A stretch of DNA of 5,702 bases from Bacteroidota bacterium (lineage in GTDB: Bacteria > Bacteroidota > Bacteroidia > Bacteroidales > Paludibacteraceae). The stretch is from the NCBI GenBank assembly GCA_021804525.1, contig JAJZHJ010000104.1, forward strand, positions 1-5,702. The letters are read 5' to 3'. The number at the start of each line of letters is the position of its first letter. The stretch's first letter is position 1. The translations under genes were made by a program, and so were the position numbers. Below the pieces are notes generated by a model that did no database searches, was not told the origin of the DNA, and saw nothing but the letters and a program-made list of their open reading frames with translations. This document shows, in pieces, positions 1 through 5,649 of this stretch.

Positions 1-728
1 CCAAAGTATCTGTTGATGCCCTCCCATTTAAACTAGTGTATGAATGGATAAAAAACTACATACATGAAGAAGATGAAAATATCACTATCATGGATGTTGC
101 AGAAAACATGTTAAGGAATGGTTCCATGAAAAAATTCATGCTTACCGCATTGTGTAAAGCAGATTTAAACATCCTAAATTTAGAAATAAAAGAAATTCCG
201 AATGAAATACCTTCTGATATAAAAGAAAACATTACAAATGACCCTAACATTCCGTCCTCTGTTAAAGCAGATATGCTCAAAGATATAAAAAAAGATCTGG
301 AATTCACACATCATACACAAGAAGGAGATTTTACGCTAAGTTTAAGAGTAGAATCCAGTGGAACAAGAAATTATCTAAAACTCTTAGAAAGATTATATAA
401 TATGACTACTGGAAATCATATCTATCTATATGATGAAATTGAAAGAGGCATCCATTATGATCTGCTTATTCATTATCTAAGCCTTTTTATGATGAATACC
501 AAAGCTTCGCAAATCATCCTCACTACGCACGATCAAATGTTGTTGGATGAAGATTTCATCAGACGTGATATGGTTTGGTTTACTGACAAATCCAATGATA
601 CCGGAGCAACCGAACTATATTCAGCAGCTGAGTTCGGATTACATAAAAACTTATCTTTATATAAAGCTTACAAGGCAGTAAGATTAGGTGCAAAACCCAA
701 TTTAGGTTCTATATTTATTGAACAATAG
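1..728 (+). CDS. AAA15/RloA-like ATPase (AbiLi-type), 3' part only
   Basis: This is the C-terminal part of an AAA/ABC-like ATPase of the AAA15 (COG1106, RloA/AbiLi) group. The frame is open to the left edge (first whole codon at base 3), so the GTG at 36 is not a convincing start and the Walker A half lies outside the window. Counting residues from base 36, I see an ABC-type signature ESSGTRNYL (about 106-114), a Walker B strand and acidic pair IYLYDEIERG (129-138, D133/E134), a switch-histidine segment ILTTHDQMLLD (161-171), and an RRD...WF segment near 176-182. The tail YKAVRLGAKPNL resembles the family's usual Y..GRYGAIP ending. Such ATPases act in the cytoplasm with a TOPRIM or RloB-like effector in anti-phage defence. 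The RloB-family gene starts 4 bases downstream, which supports this reading. Base composition is very AT-rich. The family assignment is confident. The defence role is inferred from the pair. Confidence 0.85.
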   Translation, partial: KVSVDALPFKLVYEWIKNYIHEEDENITIMDVAENMLRNGSMKKFMLTALCKADLNILNLEIKEIPNEIPSDIKENITNDPNIPSSVKADMLKDIKKDLEFTHHTQEGDFTLSLRVESSGTRNYLKLLERLYNMTTGNHIYLYDEIERGIHYDLLIHYLSLFMMNTKASQIILTTHDQMLLDEDFIRRDMVWFTDKSNDTGATELYSAAEFGLHKNLSLYKAYKAVRLGAKPNLGSIFIEQ

Positions 729-732
729 CGAT

Positions 733-1359
733 ATGGCACGAAAAATAGTAACCCGATCTGAAAAAAAAGCTTCGTCAATCGCTGTGATAGGTGAAGGTAT
801 GACAGAACAATATTACTTGCAATCTCTAAAAGGAACCATTAATGCTCAAATTGAACCAAAATTACCAAAGCATTCAACAGGATTACAGTATGTAGAAACG
901 GAAATTAAAAATTGCATTGATAAAGGCTATGCTCAAATTATTTGTCTTATTGATATGGACAATAAAAAAGAAGGAAGAGATAAACAACAATATGATAAAC
1001 TAAAAGGCAAATATCACAATATAACAATCTCGAAACCAAAAGAAGGAATCAAAAGTACAGTTACATTCTTTGAGAATGAACCCTGTATAGAACTATGGTT
1101 CTTATATTATTTCAAATACACAACTGCATATTATGACAAATCAGAAAAGGTAACCAAAGAACTAAAAAGCCTATGCAGCTATGAAAAAACAGAACAGTTT
1201 TTCATTTCCACCAAAGGAATCCACTTATTTCTGATTAAACATAAAGGTGATTTTGAAAAAGCAAAAGTTCATGCTGAAAACTCCACACAATCACGAAAAA
1301 CAGAAAGAAGAGATCATACGTATAGTGAAATGAATGATTTCTTCTCTTTGATTTCTTGA
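733..1359 (+). CDS. RloB-family protein (AbiLii-type, TOPRIM-like)
   Basis: This 208-residue protein matches the RloB family, the usual partner of RloA/AbiLi ATPases. The N-terminal GEGMTEQYYL (residues 20-29) supplies the conserved acidic residues E21 and E25, and LIDMDNKK (72-79) supplies a DxD pair, D74 and D76. An E followed by DxD is the metal-binding pattern of TOPRIM-like folds. FFENEPCIELWFLYYF (112-127) corresponds to the family's FELWLLLHF block. The C-terminal third is lysine-rich. I chose the ATG at 733. An in-frame TTG at 718 would add five residues and overlap the upstream stop by 11 bases, but the family normally starts close to this basic R-rich segment. Spacing of 4 bases after the ATPase stop suggests one transcript. 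Known relatives include the restriction-linked rloB genes of Campylobacter and AbiLii of lactococcal AbiL. The expected role is as the effector of an abortive-infection-like system; nuclease activity is inferred, not shown. Confidence 0.85.
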   Translation: MARKIVTRSEKKASSIAVIGEGMTEQYYLQSLKGTINAQIEPKLPKHSTGLQYVETEIKNCIDKGYAQIICLIDMDNKKEGRDKQQYDKLKGKYHNITISKPKEGIKSTVTFFENEPCIELWFLYYFKYTTAYYDKSEKVTKELKSLCSYEKTEQFFISTKGIHLFLIKHKGDFEKAKVHAENSTQSRKTERRDHTYSEMNDFFSLIS

Positions 1360-1398
1360 TGAACCACATGCTATAGCTTTAAAGCTCCAGACCAAGAC

Positions 1399-1439
1399 AC
1401 TGATCCGATGATCCAACATCACCGGATCAGTTGTTTTTT
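1399..1439 (+). terminator. rho-independent terminator after the RloAB-like pair
   Basis: A perfect 9-bp stem (ACTGATCCG at 1399-1407 with CGGATCAGT at 1423-1431) continues inward, after one A/C mismatch, with four more pairs around a 5-base CCAAC loop. It is followed by TTGTTTTTT. It lies 40 bases after the RloB-family stop and just before the promoter of the next operon, so it should insulate the two units. A 12-base perfect palindrome AGCTTTAAAGCT sits at 1375-1386, between the stop and the stem. Confidence 0.85.
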
Positions 1440-1444
1440 ACCTA

Positions 1445-1475
1445 TTGTTGACGCGTTATCTTTTTGCTACATTTG
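1445..1475 (+). promoter_or_regulatory. Bacteroidota-type promoter for the plug/tatC operon
   Basis: TACATTTG at 1468-1475 matches the Bacteroidota -7 consensus TAnnTTTG exactly. TTG at 1445-1447 lies 20 bases upstream and can serve as the -33 element; another TTG at 1448-1450 gives a 17-base spacing. The expected transcript start is around 1480, giving a leader of about 30 bases before the GTG at 1509. The site begins right after the previous terminator. Assignment is by motif and position only. Confidence 0.65.
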
Positions 1476-1508
1476 CATCGAGCATGTTCCTTTTAATATG
1501 TATAACCT

Positions 1509-2756
1509 GTGAAACGATTGCTGCTCTCTTTTTCCGTTTTATTGTCGTGGGGCGTCATAGCTCAAACGACTTTTTTTACACATCCTGTCTCCGATCTGAT
1601 CAAAACATTGCAAGTGAATGTGGACGGTTCGCCTATGTCGCTTCCCATCATTTCGCTGAATGATCAAAAAGTGATTGTGATTCAGTTCGATGAGATGTCG
1701 CACGACAGTAAGAATTACTATTATTCCATTCGCCATTGCGATGCCGACTGGACACTGTCAAATGTTTCCGACATGGAAGCTATCAATGGCTATTCAACCG
1801 GTACGATCACCGAGTCGGCACTTTCCGTCAACACCACCTTTCTTTATACACACTACTGGTTACGATTTCCGAATGACAATACGCAGATGAAACTCTCGGG
1901 AAATTATGTCGTCACCATTTATGAAGACAACGATCCTGACAAAGTGGTTGCGTATGCATGCTTTTCGGTGGTAGAACCTCGCGTCACCATTCAAGGCACT
2001 GTGCGTGGAAATACCGATACGGAAATGAACGGGAGGTACCAACAACTTGATTTCACTATTGACAATAGCAATTTCCCCATTCGTGATGTCTTTTCGGAGT
2101 TACACGTGGTGGTACGGCAAAACGATCGTCGCGACAATGAAGTAAGTAATTTAAAACCAACTTACACCACACAATCGCTGCAAACCTATTCCGATAACAA
2201 ATCGTTGATTTTTGAAGGAGGCAATTCATATCGGCAATTCGATATTTCGTCCGTTTACCTTGCAGCAGTCGGCGTGCATAACATTCAGTTAGAATCGCCT
2301 TATTATCATGCCATGCTTTATGATGATGCCATCAGGGCAGGACGTTCGTTTGAAAAAGAACCCGATGTGCACGGAAATTATTTGATCAATATTCAAAACC
2401 ATTCGCAAGCCGCGATAGAAGCCGATTATATATATGTACATTTTACATTACCCGACGATCATCCGTTGTTTGAAGGCTCGTTGTATCTGAGTGGTAATTT
2501 TGCTTATAACCAATTCAACGACAGCGATCGACTGGATTATAACGGCCAACATCAGGCTTACCAACAAACCTTACTACTCAAGCAAGGCGGATACAACTAC
2601 CTATATCTTTATGTCCCAAAAGGAGATTCAGTTGGTTCTACATTTCCCATCGAAGGCAGCTATTGGCAAACCGACAATCAATATGTCATTTATGCTTATT
2701 ACCGGCCTATGGGCGATCGGTACGATCGATTGATCGGATTTACAACGATTGAATAA
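1509..2756 (+). CDS. T9SS plug-family protein (DUF5103-type)
   Basis: This 415-residue exported protein resembles the Bacteroidota family formerly called DUF5103, now annotated as type IX secretion system plug protein. In Flavobacterium, Plug was found bound to the giant SprA translocon, closing its periplasmic side. A signal peptide is clear: basic MKRLLL, a hydrophobic core, then cleavage around VIA-Q (18/19). The mature protein is aromatic- and Asn/Asp-rich with alternating hydrophobic segments typical of beta-sandwich domains. Recognisable family blocks are FDEM at about 59-62, YYSIRHCDADW (71-81), and the C-terminal GSYWQTDNQYVIYAYYRP. Length fits the family. The GTG start is forced by an in-frame TAA at 1503-1505 only one codon upstream. 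No strong Shine-Dalgarno is visible, as is common in this phylum. It heads a probable operon with tatC. Recognition rests on sequence memory, not a search. Confidence 0.8.
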   Translation: MKRLLLSFSVLLSWGVIAQTTFFTHPVSDLIKTLQVNVDGSPMSLPIISLNDQKVIVIQFDEMSHDSKNYYYSIRHCDADWTLSNVSDMEAINGYSTGTITESALSVNTTFLYTHYWLRFPNDNTQMKLSGNYVVTIYEDNDPDKVVAYACFSVVEPRVTIQGTVRGNTDTEMNGRYQQLDFTIDNSNFPIRDVFSELHVVVRQNDRRDNEVSNLKPTYTTQSLQTYSDNKSLIFEGGNSYRQFDISSVYLAAVGVHNIQLESPYYHAMLYDDAIRAGRSFEKEPDVHGNYLINIQNHSQAAIEADYIYVHFTLPDDHPLFEGSLYLSGNFAYNQFNDSDRLDYNGQHQAYQQTLLLKQGGYNYLYLYVPKGDSVGSTFPIEGSYWQTDNQYVIYAYYRPMGDRYDRLIGFTTIE

Positions 2757-2794
2757 CCTTTATGATGCAACACGAACAATATCACACAAAAAAA

Positions 2795-2799
2795 AGGAG
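2795..2799 (+). promoter_or_regulatory. Shine-Dalgarno AGGAG of tatC
   Basis: AGGAG ends 6 bases before the ATG at 2806 and follows an uninterrupted run of A. It fixes the start codon of tatC. A clear Shine-Dalgarno is noticeable here because the other genes in the window lack one. Confidence 0.6.
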
Positions 2800-2805
2800 C
2801 AATAA

Positions 2806-3588
2806 ATGAAGTCAGTGGAAGAACAAGACGAGATGACGTTTTGGGATCACTTAGAAGCATTCCGTTGGATGCTGATGCGTTCCGTTGTGGTATTAGTCAT
2901 TATGATGGTGGCTGTGTTTTTGGCCAAGGAGTGGGTCTTCGATGCTATTTTTGCACCGAAGAGTTCCGATTTCTTTGTCTATCATTGGATTGACAAACTG
3001 GGCGCTCTCTTTTTTGTCGATTCGTTGCGCATTGTTCCGTTTAATCTCCACTTGGTGAATTTTGAATTGACGGGACAATTCATGGTGCATCTTTCCGTTG
3101 CTTTTTGGTTAGGCCTCATTCTTTCGTTTCCCTATTTCTTCTATGAGCTTTGGGGATTTGTAAGTCCGGCACTTTATGCACACGAACGCCGTCCCATCGT
3201 TTGGACGTTTGTTGCCGGTGGTCTTTTATTTTTCGTTGGTGTGGCCATCTCGTATATTTTGATCTTTCCGGTAGCCGTGCATTTTTTCTACATGTATCAA
3301 ATCAGTCCCGACGTACAAAACCTGATTTCGCTGAGTTCTTATATCAGTTTATTCACCACCACCTTGATTTCTATTGGCGCTGTTTTCGAACTGCCAATCT
3401 TAGTTTATCTGTTATCGCGATTAGGTATTCTGAAACGTAGCTTCATGCGCAAATACCGACGTCATGCCATCGTGGTCATCTTTATCATCGCCGGCATCAT
3501 TACGCCAGCCGATCCTTTCACCATGCTTGCCGTTTGTCTCCCGTTAGTGTTACTCTACGAAGCCAGCATTTATGTGTGTAAAAAATAG
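2806..3588 (+). CDS. tatC: Sec-independent protein translocase subunit TatC
   Basis: TatC is the inner-membrane receptor that binds twin-arginine signal peptides and recruits TatA to export folded proteins. The protein has 260 residues with about six membrane segments (roughly 22-40, 92-115, 131-155, 178-204, 219-233, 236-256). Family marks are the cytoplasmic N-terminal FWDHLEAFR (12-20), P51 after segment one, YELWGFVSPALYAHERR (113-129, with F118 and E127 equivalent to E. coli F94 and E103), FELP (194-197), and PADPF (234-238, D236 equivalent to E. coli D211). Two oddities: the stretch between the HLxxxR motif and the HERR loop is about 21 residues longer than in E. coli, in the first periplasmic loop, and the position of the E. 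coli HLIELR glutamate (E15) is Ala18, with Glu at 17 instead. The C-terminal tail is very short. No tatA or tatB is in the window. It lies 49 bases after the plug gene. Confidence 0.95.
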   Translation: MKSVEEQDEMTFWDHLEAFRWMLMRSVVVLVIMMVAVFLAKEWVFDAIFAPKSSDFFVYHWIDKLGALFFVDSLRIVPFNLHLVNFELTGQFMVHLSVAFWLGLILSFPYFFYELWGFVSPALYAHERRPIVWTFVAGGLLFFVGVAISYILIFPVAVHFFYMYQISPDVQNLISLSSYISLFTTTLISIGAVFELPILVYLLSRLGILKRSFMRKYRRHAIVVIFIIAGIITPADPFTMLAVCLPLVLLYEASIYVCKK

Positions 3589-3606
3589 GTTATTGCCAAC
3601 CTTGCA

Positions 3607-4800
3607 ATGCCAGTCAACATGATGTTTCCCGACGACAACCATAAACAATTCATGGCAGCGCATCGCGACGATGATATCAATTCATTGCTGCTTCATGCCT
3701 CGCGTTACCCTGATATTGATGTACCTTTTGCCGTGCAGCAAATGGAAGGACGACGAAAAGCCACATTGAAATTCCCGTCATTGCTCCATTTCGACGACTT
3801 TGTTTTCCCGCCACAAATCAACATGGAACAGGCATCTTCCGAAACCACAGCTCGTTACAAAGCATCGTTGGTAGCCCGACAGGAGGTTATTGATTTGACA
3901 GGAGGCTTGGGCATCGACAGTTTCTTCATGTCGCAAGAGGCTCGTCATCTGTTGTATTTGGAACGAAATGAAGCATTGTTTGCTTTGGCGCAACATAATT
4001 TTCAGATATTGGGTGTTTCAATTGAAACGCTATGCAACGATGGATTGGCTTTTTTGCAAAACACACAACGTCAGGCTGACTATTTGTATGTCGATCCTTC
4101 GCGACGCGATCATAACCATCAAAGAGTAGTTTCGTTGGAGAAATATGAGCCAAATGTGCTGACTGCATTGCCACTGTTTTTTCAACATGCGCCGCATGTA
4201 CTGATCAAAGCTTCTCCCATGCTGGACATTTCGTTGACTCTGCGCGCATTGCAACATGTAGCAAAAGTGCACGTGGTGGCTGTGAAAAACGAATGCAAAG
4301 AACTGTTGTTCGATTGTGTCGATGAAGATTGTGAAACAGAAATTGTGACAGTACATTTCGGCCTGCAAGGGGAAGAACGGTTTGCGTTCTCTGCTCTTGA
4401 GGAGCAACAAGCGAAAGCAACCTACAGCAACACGGCAAAAAAGTATCTTTACGAACCCAATGTGGCACTGTTGAAAGCCGGTGCTTTCAGGATTCTTTCC
4501 GAACGCTTTGGTGTGGACAAATTACATCCCGCATCGCATCTCTACACGTCCGATCAATGGGTATCTCATTTTCCGGGTCGTATCTTTGAAGTGATTACCA
4601 CATTTCCATTACATAAAGAAGCCATAATCCAATGGATTCCCACCCGAAAAGTAAATATAACCGTCCGTAATTTCCCGCTTTCGGTTGTCGAAATACGACG
4701 TAAGTTTCGATTAGAAGATGGCGGCGATGATTACCTGTTTGCCACTACACTTGCCGACGATAGCAAACGGATGATTTTATGCAAAAAGAAGGTACGTTAA
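3607..4800 (+). CDS. THUMP-like class I SAM-dependent methyltransferase (PG_1098-like)
   Basis: This 397-residue protein resembles the Bacteroidota family typified by P. gingivalis PG_1098: a helical N-terminal region, a Rossmann methyltransferase core, a ferredoxin-like domain and a C-terminal THUMP-like domain. The core shows motif I VIDLTGGLGIDSF (94-106) for S-adenosylmethionine binding, the end of strand 2 at YLERNE (117-122), and a motif IV equivalent YLYVDPSRRD (159-168), where DPSRRD replaces the DPPY or NPPY of nucleic-acid N-methyltransferases. IKASPMLDI (200-208) follows. The ferredoxin-like part is about 275-325 and the THUMP-like end about 325-397. The domain set suggests RNA as substrate, but the target is unknown. 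The start is uncertain: ATG 3607, 3619 and 3622 are all in frame and none has a Shine-Dalgarno. The first lies 18 bases after tatC, consistent with an operon. Confidence 0.85.
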   Translation: MPVNMMFPDDNHKQFMAAHRDDDINSLLLHASRYPDIDVPFAVQQMEGRRKATLKFPSLLHFDDFVFPPQINMEQASSETTARYKASLVARQEVIDLTGGLGIDSFFMSQEARHLLYLERNEALFALAQHNFQILGVSIETLCNDGLAFLQNTQRQADYLYVDPSRRDHNHQRVVSLEKYEPNVLTALPLFFQHAPHVLIKASPMLDISLTLRALQHVAKVHVVAVKNECKELLFDCVDEDCETEIVTVHFGLQGEERFAFSALEEQQAKATYSNTAKKYLYEPNVALLKAGAFRILSERFGVDKLHPASHLYTSDQWVSHFPGRIFEVITTFPLHKEAIIQWIPTRKVNITVRNFPLSVVEIRRKFRLEDGGDDYLFATTLADDSKRMILCKKKVR

Positions 4801-4847
4801 TACGTTATCACCATCCATTTTCTACTGTTAATCCCTATTCCAGCAAA

Positions 4848-4878
4848 ATCAGCCTTGTCCCAAATGAAAAAGGCTGAT
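4848..4878 (-). terminator. possible terminator of the - strand unit
   Basis: A perfect 9-bp inverted repeat (ATCAGCCTT at 4848-4856 with AAGGCTGAT at 4870-4878) has a 13-base loop. Read on the - strand it ends in a short run of four T and lies about 35 bases past the stop of the thioredoxin-like gene. On the + strand there is no T run, so it is a better terminator for the leftward unit. The large loop and short T tract make it weak. It sits in the 112-base gap between convergent genes. Confidence 0.45.
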
Positions 4879-4912
4879 ACTAAATTGAATTGGGAAAAGA
4901 GGAAGGAGTGAC

Positions 4913-5407
4913 CTACTGGCTTTGCCGAAGTTTGTTTATCAGTTTCTTCATTGGTATCTCTTTTTGATATAAAGATACCAGGTTTCCCTTTTTATCATAC
5001 AATGCAGCAAAAGGAATGTGTTCTATCCGGTAGTATTTCATAACCGCAAGCGAATGCTCTTCGGTGCCAATAACCATATTCTTATAGCTGTCAATGTGAT
5101 ATTTTTGGATAAATCCCGCTGCTTCGTTAATTGGCAAATAGGTAATCATGACGATGAAAGCATCATTGAAATCGGTGATATGATGAAAAAAGAGATGCAT
5201 AAAAGCAAGACAATCATCACACTCGGGCGAAAAGTAAAGGATAAGAATCGGTTTATCTTTTACTAAACTTTCAGACTGAAAGGTTTCACCATCTGGTTCC
5301 ACAATACGAAAAGAGGGTATTTTCGTCATTTGTGCATTTACTGCGGGATGAGAAACCCACAGTAAACTCAAAGTTAGTAAAACAATGAAATGCAATTTGT
5401 ACTTCAT
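4913..5407 (-). CDS. secreted thioredoxin-fold protein with CDDC active site
   Basis: This 164-residue redoxin/TlpA-like protein is predicted to act outside the cytoplasm. Residues 1-25 form a signal peptide (MKYKLHF, a hydrophobic core, then VNA-Q at 25/26). The mature part follows the thioredoxin fold: an N-terminal IPSFRIVEPDG lead strand, the strand ILILYFS (54-60) running straight into PECDDC with C63 and C66 as the probable redox pair, and HIPFAALYDKKGN (130-142) carrying the expected cis-proline P132 before the last strands. The DD dipeptide between the cysteines is unlike the GP of thioredoxin but fits the SPxCxxC style of Bacteroidota redoxins. The ATG overlaps the stop of the upstream hydrophobic protein as ATGA, which implies translational coupling. 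Candidate roles are reducing periplasmic disulfides or heme-related thiols; the substrate is unknown. Confidence 0.8.
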   Translation of the reverse strand: MKYKLHFIVLLTLSLLWVSHPAVNAQMTKIPSFRIVEPDGETFQSESLVKDKPILILYFSPECDDCLAFMHLFFHHITDFNDAFIVMITYLPINEAAGFIQKYHIDSYKNMVIGTEEHSLAVMKYYRIEHIPFAALYDKKGNLVSLYQKEIPMKKLINKLRQSQ

Positions 5408-5649
5408 ACGAACAATAAATTTAAAGAGACGATGTTAAGGTCTGATAGAAAAGAAATAGGCATAACCCCGGAGAGAACGTACTTGTAAACATCCGTGAGT
5501 GAAATGATAATCGCTTCAAAGGTCATAATAATATTTGTAATTCCCAACACTCGATATGTTTCAATGTTTGAATTGTCATACAAAAGTAACAAACAATAGA
5601 GTAGCCACAACGTGGCGATAAGATTCCCAAGCATTCCACCGAAGGTCAA
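5404..5649 (-). CDS. small hydrophobic membrane protein of unknown function, possibly 5'-disrupted
   Basis: I do not recognise a family. The 81 residues contain about three hydrophobic segments: MLGNLIATLWLLYCLLLLY, a second around RVLGITNIIMTFEAIIISL, and a C-terminal one from KYVLSG to the end. This suggests a small inner-membrane protein. The stop overlaps the ATG of the thioredoxin-like gene (ATGA), which is the best evidence that this end is a real, translated gene. The start is doubtful. Options are TTG at 5649, which overlaps the stop of an upstream frame, and ATG at 5634. An in-frame TAA at 5656-5658 prevents a longer reading. The first 17 or so codons lie in a segment that is duplicated just upstream, so the gene may be a longer one that lost its 5' part or was restarted by duplication. 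A membrane protein paired with a secreted thioredoxin could form a redox relay, but no cysteine pair for electron transfer is visible; the only Cys is in YCLL. Confidence 0.5.
   Translation of the reverse strand: MTFGGMLGNLIATLWLLYCLLLLYDNSNIETYRVLGITNIIMTFEAIIISLTDVYKYVLSGVMPISFLSDLNIVSLNLLFV
5603..5635. repeat. 33-base direct repeat, copy 1
   Basis: This segment is identical over 33 bases to 5659-5691, and similarity continues weakly past its right end: on the - strand ACCTTCGGTGG here aligns with ACCTACGGCCA there. It contains the inverted repeat GCCAC-AAC-GTGGC at 5604-5616. It lies inside the N-terminal coding part of the hydrophobic protein. Confidence 0.9.

Noticed and set aside
36..38. 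GTG as the start of the ATPase gene
   Set aside because: The frame is open all the way to the left edge and the family's N-terminal Walker A half is missing, so the real start must lie outside the window.
718..720. TTG as the start of the RloB-family gene
   Set aside because: It overlaps the ATPase stop, lacks a Shine-Dalgarno, and the ATG at 733 gives the expected basic N-terminus.
1375..1386. 12-base palindrome AGCTTTAAAGCT as an attachment site or operator
   Set aside because: It is a single copy with no integrase or regulator nearby, and could simply be part of the untranslated tail before the terminator.
2714..2740. Cluster of GATCG motifs near the end of the plug gene
   Set aside because: It falls inside codons for GDRYDRLIG in a well-supported frame; three copies of a 5-base word explained by Asp/Arg/Ile codons are not convincing as a site.
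4030..4410. 126-codon open frame on the - strand inside the methyltransferase gene
   Set aside because: It lies antisense to a well-supported gene with intact motifs, its translation has no recognisable domain, and its Cys/His/Gln-rich content is typical of a shadow frame.
4793..4807. Direct repeat TACGTTA x2 at the methyltransferase stop
   Set aside because: Seven bases repeated twice, partly coding, is expected by chance in a window of this size.
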